Counted from the stretch's first letter, positions 51,149 to 60,764 are shown. The stretch: DNA of 64,000 nucleotides from Sinorhizobium sp. B11 (GCA_039725955.1 CP091034.1:1798001-1862000); one strand, 5' to 3'. Notes: a model not told the origin generated them from the sequence alone. Made by a program: numbers and translations.

Positions 51149-51760
51149 ATGGATATTTTCACAGCGGCCGGTTTGACGGCTCTGCTGCAGGTCATTGCTA
51201 TCGACCTTGTTCTCGCCGGCGACAATGCCGTCGTCATCGGCCTTGCTGCTGCCGGCCTGGAAGCCACGCAGCGTCGCAAGGCAATCATTGTCGGCATTCT
51301 GGCGGCAACGGTGCTCCGCATCCTGTTCGCATCCGTGGCCGTCTATCTGCTGGCAATCGTCGGATTGCTGCTCGCCGGCGGCCTGTTGCTGCTCTGGGTC
51401 TGCTGGAAGATGTGGCGTGAGCTGCGTGCCGGCCATGGTGAAGAACATGCGGCCGAGGCTGGCGCAGCTGCGCCGAGGAAGACCTTCTTTCAGGCTGCGA
51501 CACAGATCGTCATCGCCGATGTTTCCATGTCGCTGGACAATGTTCTTGCCGTTGCCGGCGCCGCTCGCGAACATCCGAGCGTGCTGGTGCTGGGCCTCGG
51601 TCTTTCCATTGCGCTAATGGGCATCGCCGCGAACTTTATCGCCCGCCTGCTCAACAAACATCGCTGGATCGCCTATGTCGGCCTGCTGATCATTCTCTAT
51701 GTTGCACTCGACATGATCCATCGCGGATATCTCGAAGTCGCGCCTTTTATCGGCGCCTAG
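51149..51760 (+). CDS. TerC/YjbE-family integral membrane protein
   Basis: A 203-residue TerC-family protein with about six to seven hydrophobic helices. The conserved acidic metal-site segments VIAIDLVLAGDNAVVIGLAA and QIVIADVSMSLDNVLAVAGA are present; both contain aspartates in a membrane helix. Proteins of this family have been linked to manganese or other metal export, but substrate is not shown here. Its 3' end overlaps the convergent MBL gene by four bases. Confidence 0.93.
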   Translation: MDIFTAAGLTALLQVIAIDLVLAGDNAVVIGLAAAGLEATQRRKAIIVGILAATVLRILFASVAVYLLAIVGLLLAGGLLLLWVCWKMWRELRAGHGEEHAAEAGAAAPRKTFFQAATQIVIADVSMSLDNVLAVAGAAREHPSVLVLGLGLSIALMGIAANFIARLLNKHRWIAYVGLLIILYVALDMIHRGYLEVAPFIGA

Positions 51761-52569
51761 AGCTCGACTTCGAAGCTCATTTGATCGAACGCCGGCACCA
51801 CATGGTCCGGCGTTTCAGCCATAACCACGTCATAATCGAGCGGCGTATGCATATGCGTCAGGATTGCCCGTTTCGGCTTTAGCCGCTCGATCCAGTCCAG
51901 CGACTGTTCCAGTGAGAGATGGCTGGGGTGATAGGCATATTGCAGGGCATCGATGATCAGCATGTCGAGCTTTTGCAGCTTCTCGACCGTCTGCGGCGGA
52001 AAATCGCTGACATCGCTGCAATAAGCCACATTCCCGATGCGGAAGCCGAGCGAATGGATATCACCATGCTGTTGCAGATGCGGCATGAAGGCGATCGTTC
52101 CGCCCGGCCCATGGATTTCAACGGGCTTTTCCAGGTCCTCGATCACGATTGGCAGCACTATCGGCGGGTAATTGCTGCCCGGCGGCGTTTCCAGGCAGTA
52201 GCCGAATGCTTCCCGTAACCTGCCCATGGTGAACTGGTCGGCAAAGATCGGCACGCGGCGGCGGGTATTGTGGAAATAGCCGCGCAGATCGTCGATGCCG
52301 TGAATATGGTCGGCATGCGGATGCGTGTAGAGGACAGCGTCCACATGATCGACCCCTGCCCTGATCATCTGCTCGCGAAAATCCGGACCTGTGTCGATAA
52401 CGACAGTCGTTGCCGCGCCGCTGGCCGAAAACTGCTGAACCATAAAGGCTGCGCGTGTTCTCTTATTCTTCGGATTGTTGGGGTTGCAGGCACCCCAGTC
52501 ACCTGTAATGCGCGGCACGCCGGGTGATGACGAGCAGCCGAGAATGGTGAACCGCAGCCGCCGTGTCAC
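51757..52569 (-). CDS. Metallo-beta-lactamase-fold phosphodiesterase-like hydrolase
   Basis: A 270-residue protein of the MBL superfamily, close to PhnP-type phosphodiesterases. The metal motif HPHADHIHGIDDLRG, the later histidines in AFMPHLQQHGD and the aspartate of GNVAYCSDVSDFP are in order, with HMHTPLDY near the end. The starting segment LRFTILGCSSSPGVPRITGD is typical. It begins four bases after the tatD stop, making it the third gene of metG-tatD-MBL, a conserved rhizobial order. Confidence 0.92.
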   Translation of the reverse strand: MTRRLRFTILGCSSSPGVPRITGDWGACNPNNPKNKRTRAAFMVQQFSASGAATTVVIDTGPDFREQMIRAGVDHVDAVLYTHPHADHIHGIDDLRGYFHNTRRRVPIFADQFTMGRLREAFGYCLETPPGSNYPPIVLPIVIEDLEKPVEIHGPGGTIAFMPHLQQHGDIHSLGFRIGNVAYCSDVSDFPPQTVEKLQKLDMLIIDALQYAYHPSHLSLEQSLDWIERLKPKRAILTHMHTPLDYDVVMAETPDHVVPAFDQMSFEVEL

Positions 52570-52573
52570 GCCG

Positions 52574-53356
52574 CTAGATCCTCGGCATCTTTGAAAACAG
52601 GCGGAAAGCGTTGTCAGTCGTGATCCGTGCGACTTCCTCGTAGGGAAGGCCGATCGTATCGGCCAATACCTCGGCCGTATTCACGACGTATGACGGCTCG
52701 TTGCGCTTGCCGCGCCAGCGCTTGGGTGCCAGATACGGCGCATCGGTTTCGACAAGCAGCCGGTCGTGCGGAATGGTCTTTGCGATCTCGCGCAGCTCTT
52801 CGGATTTCGGAAAGGTCAGGATGCCCGAAAAGGAGATATAGCCGCCGAGCTCGACGCCAGTCTTCGCAAGCTCCGGGCCGGCCGAGAAGCAATGCAGGAT
52901 GAAGGGGAAGGCCCCCTTCCCTGTCTCCTCGGTCAGGATCGCCGCCATGTCGGCATCGGCGCTGCGGCTATGGATGACGAGCGGAAGCTGTGTTTCCCGG
53001 GCAGCGGCAATATGGCGGCGAAAACCGGTCTGCTGGTCCTCCGGCTTCTGCGTGTCATAGAAATAGTCGAGGCCAGCCTCGCCGATCGCGACGACCTTCG
53101 GATGTTCATTGGCGAGCCGAACGAGATCTTCCGTCTGGATATCCAGTTCGTCGCCCGCATTGTTGGGATGCGTGCCGACCGAACAGAAGACGGAAGGATA
53201 TTTCTCGGTGATGGCGAGCAGTCCGTCGAGCTTGCGCACGCGGGTGCAGATCGTCACCATCTGCGCCACACCGGCCCCATGGGCACGTGAAACGATCTCG
53301 TCGCGCTCCGCATCGAAATCGGCAAAGTCCAGATGGCAATGCGTATCGACCAGCAC
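52574..53356 (-). CDS. tatD: TatD-family metal-dependent DNase/hydrolase
   Basis: A 260-residue TatD-family amidohydrolase-fold protein, probably a 3'-5' exonuclease involved in DNA repair or fragmentation. The GTG at 53356 (VLVDTHCHLDFADFDAERDE) is chosen; the longer frame from 53446 would add a basic, arginine-rich stretch that lies inside metG. Metal ligands are in DTHCHLDF, GEAGLDYFY, VIHSRSADAD and FILHCFS; ETDAPYLAP closes the site. It starts five bases after the metG stop. Confidence 0.94.
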   Translation of the reverse strand: MLVDTHCHLDFADFDAERDEIVSRAHGAGVAQMVTICTRVRKLDGLLAITEKYPSVFCSVGTHPNNAGDELDIQTEDLVRLANEHPKVVAIGEAGLDYFYDTQKPEDQQTGFRRHIAAARETQLPLVIHSRSADADMAAILTEETGKGAFPFILHCFSAGPELAKTGVELGGYISFSGILTFPKSEELREIAKTIPHDRLLVETDAPYLAPKRWRGKRNEPSYVVNTAEVLADTIGLPYEEVARITTDNAFRLFSKMPRI

Positions 53357-53360
53357 GGCT

Positions 53361-54911
53361 TTAAGCCTCCGGAGCCACGTAGCGCGGGAAGACCGGCGTC
53401 GGCGCCTCGATCGGCGTTCCCGGCACCAGGCGGCCCGCTTCGCCAAGGCTCGTGAAATCGCGCTTGTCAGTCGGAGCGGCCACGAGGTCGAGCAGCTTAC
53501 CGGCCGATTCCGGCACGAAGGGCTGCAGCAGGATCGCGATCTGGCGCACCACTTCTGCGGTTACATAGAGCACCGTACCCATGCGCGCCGGATCGGTCTT
53601 CTTGAGCGCCCAAGGCTGCTGACCGGCGAAGTAGCGGTCGGTTTCGGAGACGACGGTAATGATAGAGGCCAACGCGCGGTGAATGAGCTGCTTGCCCATG
53701 TCTTCGCTTGTCGAGGCATGCAGCGCATCGGCCTGGGCCAGCATTGCCTTGTCCTCATCGGTCAGAGGTCCGCATTCCGGGATCTTGCCGTCGCAATTCT
53801 TGAAGATCATCGACAGCGAACGGCTGGCAAGATTGCCGATGCCGTTGGCAAGATCGGAATTGATACGCGTGCCGATCGCCTCTTCGCTGTAGCTGCCGTC
53901 CTGGCCGAAGGAGACTTCGCGCAGGAAGAAATAGCGCACCTGGTCGAGACCGAAATGGTTCACCAGATTCACTGGATCAACGACATTGCCGAGCGACTTC
54001 GACATCTTCTCGCCCTTGTTGAGCAGGAAGCCGTGGGCGAAGACGCGCTTCGGCAGCGGCAGCTTTGCCGACATCAGGAAGGCCGGCCAATAGACGGCGT
54101 GGAAGCGGATGATGTCCTTGCCGATGATATGCACGTCGGCCGGCCAGTATTTCGCCCGCGGTCCGTTGCGGTCTTCGATGTAGCCCGTGGCAGTGATGTA
54201 GTTGGTCAGTGCGTCGACCCAGACATACATGACATGGGCGGGGTCGTTCGGTACCTTGATACCCCAATCGAAGGTCGTGCGCGAAATCGACAGATCCTTG
54301 AGGCCCGACTTGACGAAGGAGATCACCTCGTTGCGGCGCTCGGCCGGACCGATGAAATCGGGGTTCTCCTCATAGTGCTTCAGCAGCCGGTCCTGGTATT
54401 CGGAGAGCTTGAAGAAATAGCTCGCCTCTTCCACCCATTCGACTGGCGTACCCTGCGGCCCGTAGCGCACGCCGTCGGCGCGCAACTCGGTTTCGTTTTC
54501 CTGGTAATAGGCTTCGTCGCGCACCGAGTACCAGCCGGCGTAGGAGTCCTTGTAGACATCGCCGTTGTCGGCCATCAGGTTCCAGATGTGGCGCGAAGTC
54601 TCGTGGTGACGCTCCTGCGTGGTGCGGATGAAGTCGTCGTTCGAAGCATTGAGCAGCTTCGCCATCGCCTGGAATTCACCGGAATTGCGGTCGGCAAGCG
54701 CCTGCGCCGTGATGCCTTCGGCGCGCGCCGTCTGCTGCATCTTCTGGCCGTGTTCGTCAGTCCCCGTCAGGAAGAACACATCCTTGCCGTCGAGGCGCTG
54801 GTAGCGCGCCATGGCATCGGTCGCAATCAGCTCGTAGGCATGGCCGATATGCGGCTTGCCGTTGGGATAGGAGATCGCGGTCGTGATGTAGAAGGGGGTC
54901 TTGTCTGTCAT
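53361..54911 (-). CDS. metG: Methionyl-tRNA synthetase
   Basis: MetG charges tRNA-Met. The 516-residue class I synthetase starts MTDKTPFYITTAISYPNGKP; the HIGH motif is PHIGHAYE, FLTGTDEHGQKM follows, and the KMSKS loop is NKGEKMSKSLGN. It lacks a C-terminal tRNA-binding (EMAP/Trbp111-like) domain, which is usual for the alphaproteobacterial short form. A TTG three codons upstream is not preferred. It leads the metG-tatD-MBL operon. Confidence 0.97.
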   Translation of the reverse strand: MTDKTPFYITTAISYPNGKPHIGHAYELIATDAMARYQRLDGKDVFFLTGTDEHGQKMQQTARAEGITAQALADRNSGEFQAMAKLLNASNDDFIRTTQERHHETSRHIWNLMADNGDVYKDSYAGWYSVRDEAYYQENETELRADGVRYGPQGTPVEWVEEASYFFKLSEYQDRLLKHYEENPDFIGPAERRNEVISFVKSGLKDLSISRTTFDWGIKVPNDPAHVMYVWVDALTNYITATGYIEDRNGPRAKYWPADVHIIGKDIIRFHAVYWPAFLMSAKLPLPKRVFAHGFLLNKGEKMSKSLGNVVDPVNLVNHFGLDQVRYFFLREVSFGQDGSYSEEAIGTRINSDLANGIGNLASRSLSMIFKNCDGKIPECGPLTDEDKAMLAQADALHASTSEDMGKQLIHRALASIITVVSETDRYFAGQQPWALKKTDPARMGTVLYVTAEVVRQIAILLQPFVPESAGKLLDLVAAPTDKRDFTSLGEAGRLVPGTPIEAPTPVFPRYVAPEA

Positions 54912-55143
54912 GGCGGCCAATTCCGGCTTACTCTATAAATCGTCCGCCGCTCTTAGCGCATGTCTCGCACAAGCGAAACATCAAGTTTGGCGGCCGCCTA
55001 CGATTTCACGGACGTTCGGTCGTGAACTTGACTCACGTTCGGGCGCCATCTACCCCTTGTCCGGCAACGGGGTGGGACAGACGCGAAGTGCCATTTTTCA
55101 TCGATCGGAATAGTCACGGCCGCGCGCCTTCGGAGGCGCTTAT

Positions 55144-55932
55144 TTGACGTTCGAGCCTCTCTATTCCCTGTCCGGTCTCATGGTGGGAGCGTTGGTCGGG
55201 ATCACCGGCGTCGGCGGCGGTTCGCTGATGACGCCCCTGCTCGTGCTCCTTTTCGGTGTCCACCCGGCAACCGCCGTCGGGACCGACCTTCTCTATGCAG
55301 CAATCACCAAGACGGCCGGCACGGCTGTTCACGGCATGCATGGACGCGTCAACTGGAAGATCGTCGGCAGTCTCGCGGCCGGCAGCGTGCCCGCCGCGCT
55401 GTCGATGCTCTGGCTCATGGCCGGCGTCGACCGTAAGAGCATTGGCGTCACGAATACCATCACCACCGCGCTCGGCTGGCTGCTGGTCATGACCGCAATC
55501 ATGCTGATTTTCCGCAGTCAGATCCTTGAATTCGCTCGTCGTGCCATCGGTGAGCGCATGCCGCCGAAGCCGGCAAGCATCGTCGCCTTCACCGTCGTTC
55601 TGGGCTTCGTGCTCGGTGTGCTCGTCACGCTGACATCGGTCGGCGCCGGCGCTCTGGGCGTGACGATCCTGCTGATCCTCTACCCCAGGCTCGACGTGCG
55701 TGAGATCGTCGGTTCGGATATCGTCCACGCCGTGCCGCTCACCCTGATCGGCGGTATGGGATACTGGTTCATTGGAGAGATCGACTGGGCTATGCTCCTT
55801 GCCCTGCTCGTCGGTTCCATTCCCGGCATCATCCTCGGCAGCCTGCTTGCGCCCAAACTGCACGAACGCACCATCCGCATTGTGCTCGCCATTACGTTGG
55901 CGATTGTCGCCTGGAAGCTGCTGACGGGCTGA
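55144..55932 (+). CDS. TauE/SafE-family (TSUP) sulfite/organosulfonate permease
   Basis: A 262-residue membrane protein with about eight helices in two repeats. The N-terminal GLMVGALVGITGVGGGSLMT and the C-terminal FVLGVLVTLTSVGAGALGVT have the TSUP glycine signature. The start is a TTG at 55144, preceded by GGAGG at seven bases. Substrate (sulfite, sulfonate or other anion) is not shown. It is inserted between metG and holB on the opposite strand. Confidence 0.9.
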   Translation: MTFEPLYSLSGLMVGALVGITGVGGGSLMTPLLVLLFGVHPATAVGTDLLYAAITKTAGTAVHGMHGRVNWKIVGSLAAGSVPAALSMLWLMAGVDRKSIGVTNTITTALGWLLVMTAIMLIFRSQILEFARRAIGERMPPKPASIVAFTVVLGFVLGVLVTLTSVGAGALGVTILLILYPRLDVREIVGSDIVHAVPLTLIGGMGYWFIGEIDWAMLLALLVGSIPGIILGSLLAPKLHERTIRIVLAITLAIVAWKLLTG

Positions 55933-55997
55933 CCGGAGGAATTCCTGCAAACTGTGCGGCGGTTTCGCGTCCGCAAATGCTTAAAAACAAAGACGCT

Positions 55998-57023
55998 TCA
56001 GGCGCGCGGTTGCTTGATTTCGGAAAGCACTTCCATGATCGTCTGCTTGCGATCGAGATTGTAAGCGCCGGAGATGGTCAGTTTCTCCGTGATTTCGGAA
56101 TAGAGCCGCGCAAGGCGGTCGGCCGCCGCGATTTGTCCCTCGACGGCAGCAAGGCGCGCGCGGTTCATCACGTCATCGCCGACATGGCTGACGAAGAAAT
56201 CGAAGATCGTCTCGGCCTCCCTGCCGGAAAGTGCATCCGCAAGCCGATGCATGGCCTTGCGTGCCGCAGGTCCCTCGGAGGACAGAACCTCGTTATAGGC
56301 CTGGATGATCTCGCCGCCGCCATAATTCAGCAGTTTCAGAGCCTCGCCGACACTGCCCTTTGCGGCAGAAAGCAGGGCCTGCCCCTCCCCCTCGATGCCG
56401 AGATGGGCAAGGGCTGAAACAAGGGCGCGATCGTCGAGCGGCGCAAGCTTCAGCGGCAGGCAGCGCGAGCGGATCGTCGGCAGCAACTTGCCCGGCGCAT
56501 GTGAAAGAACGAGGAACATTGCGCGCTTCGGCGGCTCCTCGAGGATCTTCAGAATGGCGTTTGCCGCATTCCGGTTCATGTCGTCGGCGGGATCGATGAT
56601 GACGATACGCCAGTTGCCCGTGCCTGAGGTTTGCGAGAAGAATTTGCCGGCCCGGCGCACTTCGTCGATGGTGATCGCCGATTTGACCTTGCCGGTCTTC
56701 TCGTCGACCGGGCGGGAAAGATGCAGGAGATTGTGCGAGGCTCCCGAGGCGATCTGTCGGCTGACGGCCGAGGCTGGATCCGGATCGACAATGCGCTGCG
56801 GTGCGCCCGCGGGATGGGGATGCGACAGAACGTGATTGGCGAAGCGGAAGGCCAGCGTCGCCTTGCCGATGCCCTCCGGCCCCTCGATCAGGATTGCATG
56901 ATGTCCTTTGCCCGAGCGGTAGAATTGCGCCAGGAAATCCTCTGCCTCTTCATGACCGAAGAGCTTCGTATTCTCGGCCGGCCATATGGCGCCGTCGAGC
57001 AGTCCGGGTCTCTCCTCACTCAT
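55998..57023 (-). CDS. holB: DNA polymerase III subunit delta'
   Basis: The delta' subunit of the clamp loader. The 341-residue protein has a AAA+ fold: IEGPEGIGKATLAFRF (P-loop), IIDPADDMNRNAANAILKIL (sensor/Walker B region) and LSHAPGKLLPTIRSRCLPLK, with the SRC motif. It overlaps tmk by eight bases, the usual tmk-holB order. The zinc-binding cysteines of the E. coli protein are not seen, as in other alphaproteobacteria. Confidence 0.94.
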   Translation of the reverse strand: MSEERPGLLDGAIWPAENTKLFGHEEAEDFLAQFYRSGKGHHAILIEGPEGIGKATLAFRFANHVLSHPHPAGAPQRIVDPDPASAVSRQIASGASHNLLHLSRPVDEKTGKVKSAITIDEVRRAGKFFSQTSGTGNWRIVIIDPADDMNRNAANAILKILEEPPKRAMFLVLSHAPGKLLPTIRSRCLPLKLAPLDDRALVSALAHLGIEGEGQALLSAAKGSVGEALKLLNYGGGEIIQAYNEVLSSEGPAARKAMHRLADALSGREAETIFDFFVSHVGDDVMNRARLAAVEGQIAAADRLARLYSEITEKLTISGAYNLDRKQTIMEVLSEIKQPRA

Positions 57024-57693
57024 GATGGGCCGCTTCCGGCATCCGAACTTCGGCTGATGGTTTCAGCAATTGCCTGACGATGGTAACGATCTCCGCGGCG
57101 ATCGCCTCTTCCGTCTGCGTGGCATTGACGACATGGCAGCGTTCAGGCTCGCGCGCGGCGATGTCCAGATAGGCCTCGCGGCGCTTCTCGTGCGTTTCGA
57201 GCGTTTCCTTCTCGAACCGGTCGGGACCGTCGGCATTTCGCTTGCTGACGCGCTCCAATCCCTGCTTGGCCGGAATATCGAGGATCAGCGTACAGTCGGG
57301 CATGACGCCGTTGATGGCGATGCGCTGCAGCGTCTCGATGAAATCAGGTTCCAGATTGCCGGTGACGCCTTGATAGACGCGCGAGGAATCCATGAAGCGG
57401 TCGCAGAGCACGATCTTGCCCGTGTAAAGCGCCGGGCGGATGATCTCTTCCACATGATCATTGCGGGCAGCGGCAAAAAGGATCGCCTCCATGCGGGTGC
57501 CGAAGGCTTCCGCCGCGCCTGAAAGCAGCACATGGCGCACCGCTTCGGCGCCTGGCGAACCGCCCGGTTCCCTGGTCAGCAGCACGTCATGGCCATCGGC
57601 CTTCAATGCCTCGGCAAGTCGGCGGATCTGCGTGGACTTGCCCGCGCCCTCTCCGCCTTCAAACGTAACGAACAAACCCTTACCGGATGACAA
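57016..57693 (-). CDS. tmk: Thymidylate kinase
   Basis: Phosphorylates dTMP to dTDP. The 225-residue protein has the P-loop TFEGGEGAGKSTQI, the DRx motif VLCDRFMDSSRVYQG and the lid region NADGPDRFEKETLETHEKRR. The start is a TTG (57693) just before SSGKGLFVTFEGG. It is followed by holB with an eight-base overlap. 134 bases with no gene separate it from the D,D-carboxypeptidase-like gene upstream. Confidence 0.96.
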   Translation of the reverse strand: MSSGKGLFVTFEGGEGAGKSTQIRRLAEALKADGHDVLLTREPGGSPGAEAVRHVLLSGAAEAFGTRMEAILFAAARNDHVEEIIRPALYTGKIVLCDRFMDSSRVYQGVTGNLEPDFIETLQRIAINGVMPDCTLILDIPAKQGLERVSKRNADGPDRFEKETLETHEKRREAYLDIAAREPERCHVVNATQTEEAIAAEIVTIVRQLLKPSAEVRMPEAAHHE

Positions 57694-57827
57694 TGATACT
57701 TTCCCGCATTCTGAGCGCCGCGCTCTTTCTCTATCTATCCGAAGATAGTGCGCAGCGAAACCTTTTGCCGCGGCGACATATTCGCCTTCCCCGGCAAATT
57801 ACGGCTATCTGCGCCCGAAAAGAAGCG

Positions 57828-59021
57828 TCAGCTCTGCTCGGACTTGTCCCATAGCCAGGAGAAGAACAGCGATTCGCCAAGCTCGAGCAGCGCATCGATC
57901 GCACGGCTGCTGAGCGAGCCCACCTCCACGGATTGCACCGTATAGAGCGGCACTTCTCGCAGCATCCTGTTGCCGGAAACGATCCGCAGCGTGCCGACTT
58001 CCGTATCCGCCTTGACTGGCGCCATCAGTGGCCAGTGATAGACGATGCGGGCAGCAAGCCGGTCCGGATTGTTGATCGGAATGTAAACGCTGACCGGCGC
58101 CTTGGCGACGAGATCAACTGTCCGCGCCGTGCCGCCATAGACACTTGCCGCTCCGATGACTTCCGTGTCTGCAAAGACCTGACGGCTCTCGAAGGCTGTC
58201 AGCCCCCATTCCAGCACGCGCTTGGCTTCTTCCGTGCGCTCCTTGTCGGAGGCGATGCCGGCAAGCGCTAGGAAGAGCCGCCGTCCGTTGCGCTGCACGG
58301 AGGCGACGATTGAATAGCCCTCGCCTTCCGTGAAGCCGGTCGCGAGACCGTCCGCTCCGAGATCCATGCCCAGCAGCGGATTACGGTTGCGCTGGAAGAT
58401 CTTGTTCCACTCGAAGTCAGGCTGGGCGAAATAGGAATAGAGATTGGGATAGGATGTCTGCAGATTCGTGGCGAGCGTCACCAGTTCCCTTGCCGTCACC
58501 TTGCTCTTGCCATCCGGGATTCCGGTTGAATTGCCGAAGACGGCCTTGTCCATGCCGAGATCGCGTGCGCGACGCGTCATCGATGCCGCAAACTGGTCTT
58601 CGCTGCCGCCCATGCCCTCGGCAAGGATGATGCAGCCATCATTGGCGCCCTGGATCGCCACACCCTTGATCAGATCCTCGACGCGAACCCTCGATTTCAG
58701 CGCCGCAAACATCGTGGCGGCACGCGAAGGCGCACCGCCCGTGCGCCAGGCGTATTCGGAGACGGGATATTCGGTATCGAGTGAAATCTGCCCCTTGCTG
58801 ACGGCATCGAAAACGAGATCCATTGTCATCAGCTTCGCAAGCGCGGCGGGTGCGAAAACCTGGTTCTCGTTCTTGGCGAGAAGCACGGTGCCGGTCGACG
58901 CCTCGATCATATAGGCCTGCGCGGCCTTGGTGACGAAACCGGCCTCGGTTCCTTCTGCCGCAACGGCAGCAGAAGCAGGCAAAAGCAGGCATGCAAGAAG
59001 GCGAAGCAACGGCTTCAACAT
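57828..59021 (-). CDS. D-alanyl-D-alanine carboxypeptidase-like protein lacking catalytic motifs
   Basis: A 397-residue S11/DacF-type penicillin-binding-protein homologue with a signal peptide (MLKPLLRLLACLLLPASAAV). The fold is well conserved, but all three active-site motifs are altered: SxxK is A60-L-A-K63, SxN is G125-A-N127 and KTG is A227-T-G229. Neighbouring conserved parts (YPVSEYAWRTGGAPSR, DLGMDKAVFGNSTGIPDG) are intact. The start may also be 59033 (MGIAMLKP); no frameshift is present. It cannot work as a normal carboxypeptidase; it might bind peptidoglycan or regulate other PBPs. It lies between tmk and rlpA, both cell-envelope or division related neighbours. Confidence 0.9.
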   Translation of the reverse strand: MLKPLLRLLACLLLPASAAVAAEGTEAGFVTKAAQAYMIEASTGTVLLAKNENQVFAPAALAKLMTMDLVFDAVSKGQISLDTEYPVSEYAWRTGGAPSRAATMFAALKSRVRVEDLIKGVAIQGANDGCIILAEGMGGSEDQFAASMTRRARDLGMDKAVFGNSTGIPDGKSKVTARELVTLATNLQTSYPNLYSYFAQPDFEWNKIFQRNRNPLLGMDLGADGLATGFTEGEGYSIVASVQRNGRRLFLALAGIASDKERTEEAKRVLEWGLTAFESRQVFADTEVIGAASVYGGTARTVDLVAKAPVSVYIPINNPDRLAARIVYHWPLMAPVKADTEVGTLRIVSGNRMLREVPLYTVQSVEVGSLSSRAIDALLELGESLFFSWLWDKSEQS

Positions 59022-59104
59022 CGCAATTCCCATTGATGGTGCGGGTTGACTCAGGAGGGTAAAGCGAGCCGGAAGCCGATGCAATTACACTTTATCGTTG
59101 GGCT

Positions 59105-60235
59105 TTATCGCGCCTTTGCGCTGCCGCCATTCTGGCGCTTGAAGGAGGCGAGAATGGATTCCTGCGTCAGACCGTCATTTCGCACCATCACGGCATCGAA
59201 TGCGAGCGGAACCTTCACGGTGATCGCATCCTGATAGTTCATCGCAAGCGACGCGCCCTTCGACCAGCCGTTCGGGCGTTCAAGGGGAATGGGTCCGATT
59301 TCCGGCAGGACCACGGCCTGTTCCATCGCCTGCGCGCCATTGGCGAAAGCCGGGGGCGGCTGCAGGAAATGGCCGCCTGCCGGCGCCCGCATCGGCACGG
59401 GGGCCTGAGCCGGCGCCGCATTGTATTTGGCGCTCGGCGAGTTGCCCGCATAGGCAGCGGACGAGAATGGCACCGGTACGCTGTCAGGCGAAGGGTCGGA
59501 ATAGCCGCCGAGGCTCTGCAACTGGTCGCCGGTGATCTTCTTGCTGTTTGAGGCAACCATCACGCCGCTCGCGATCTGCCCACCGCCCGGATAGATGCCC
59601 GGAAGACGGCTACCCTTCGGAACATAGGAAGCCATCAGATAGGGCATATCATGACCGTCGAGCGGCGCCTTGCCGACATACTGAACCCGAACGTTGCCCG
59701 TACCGCTGTGCTGCAGGTCGAGCATGGATGCGGTCTTGTTCGAAAGGTCGATGATGCGACCTTCGTGATAGGGACCACGGTCGTTGACACGGACGATCAC
59801 GGACGAACCGGTTTCAACGTTCGTCACACGCGCATAGCTCGGCAGCGGAAAGGTCGGATGCGCAGCGGAAAGATGCATCTGGTCATAGACTTCGCCGTTC
59901 GCAGTCAGGCGGCCGTGGAAGGCAGAGCCGTACCAGGAAGCGATGCCCACCTTGTTATAGGAGTAGTCCTCCCTCGGGTAATACATCTTGCCCTTCACCA
60001 CATAGGGATCGCCCACCATGTAGCGGCCACCGCCCTTGGGGATATTGTTGCCGTTGGCAACACGCGGGCTGGCTTTGACGCCATACTCGCTTTCGGAGAA
60101 ATATTCCTTGCCGTGGGATTTCTTCTTGGGAACCGCCTGCGTTGTGCCGCAAGCCGCCACCGTTGCGCACACCGCCGACAATGCCAGCCACCGTGCCGCC
60201 GTTGCGAAAGACGCCGCCCCGTAATTCAGTTTCAT
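59105..60235 (-). CDS. rlpA: RlpA-like septal lipoprotein
   Basis: A 376-residue outer-envelope lipoprotein with a signal and lipobox (SAVCATVAACGTT, cleavage before Cys) and the double-psi beta-barrel RlpA domain: GIASWYGSAFHGRLTANGEV, then SYARVTNVETGSSVIVRVND and GPYHEGRIIDLSNKTA. Family members act at the septum, some as lytic transglycosylases on denuded glycans; the acidic residue of the HDG-type motif is not obvious. The long C-terminus is low complexity with no SPOR domain seen. The ATG at 60235 (MKLNYGAASF) is chosen over 60277. Confidence 0.92.
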   Translation of the reverse strand: MKLNYGAASFATAARWLALSAVCATVAACGTTQAVPKKKSHGKEYFSESEYGVKASPRVANGNNIPKGGGRYMVGDPYVVKGKMYYPREDYSYNKVGIASWYGSAFHGRLTANGEVYDQMHLSAAHPTFPLPSYARVTNVETGSSVIVRVNDRGPYHEGRIIDLSNKTASMLDLQHSGTGNVRVQYVGKAPLDGHDMPYLMASYVPKGSRLPGIYPGGGQIASGVMVASNSKKITGDQLQSLGGYSDPSPDSVPVPFSSAAYAGNSPSAKYNAAPAQAPVPMRAPAGGHFLQPPPAFANGAQAMEQAVVLPEIGPIPLERPNGWSKGASLAMNYQDAITVKVPLAFDAVMVRNDGLTQESILASFKRQNGGSAKAR

Positions 60236-60674
60236 ATGCCCCACGCCACCAAAGACCGTTATGGTTAAGGAACTCACTCGTGAATGAGTTGGAGTGCCTT
60301 ATTCCGTGCCTTCCTAACGAGACTTTAATCTTGTGGATATCATGGCGAATTTGCGAACGATTTCGGCACGATAGCGAGAATTCTAATGATTATGGTTAAT
60401 ATTTGGTTGATTTTAATCTGTGCGGGAATGAAATCGCGCATGTATTTCCGCATGTTGGACCGTTTCGGATCGTGACAGTACCTTTTGGCAACCACGATTG
60501 TCCTGCCCCGCAGCAGGACACATTATGGCAGTTTATCCGTCGGAGCTGTCAGAGCACATTGACGCTGAAATCCGAACCGCTATAAAGCCAGCCAAACCGC
60601 GATTTGGCCGTCGGCGGGACGAGTCCTTGTCAAAACGAGGGCCTGTCAGCAAGGACGGACCGGATCAACTGGAT
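60236..60674. other. Intergenic stretch before tRNA-Ser
   Basis: About 440 bases without a convincing gene; short plus-strand frames show no ribosome site or motif. It carries the rlpA promoter, AT-rich around 60330-60420, and the leader of the tRNA. Confidence 0.4.
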
Positions 60675-60764
60675 GGAAGAGTGTCCGAGTGGTTTAAGGA
60701 ACCGGTCTTGAAAACCGGCGTGCGGGAAACCGTACCGTGGGTTCGAATCCCACCTCTTCCGCCA
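60675..60764 (+). tRNA. tRNA-Ser (anticodon TGA)
   Basis: A 90-base class II tRNA. The acceptor GGAAGAG pairs with CTCTTCC near the 3' end, and CCA is encoded. The anticodon stem/loop CCGGT-CTTGAAA-ACCGG has anticodon TGA, reading UCN serine codons. The long variable arm (GTGCGGGAAACCGTAC region) and the T-loop GGTTCGAATCC are present. A minus-strand frame across it (RWDSNPRYGFPHAGFQ) is the well-known spurious ORF. Confidence 0.97.

Noticed and set aside
53109..54938. 609-residue plus-strand frame over tatD and metG
   Set aside because: A shadow of metG, which has HIGH and KMSKS motifs.
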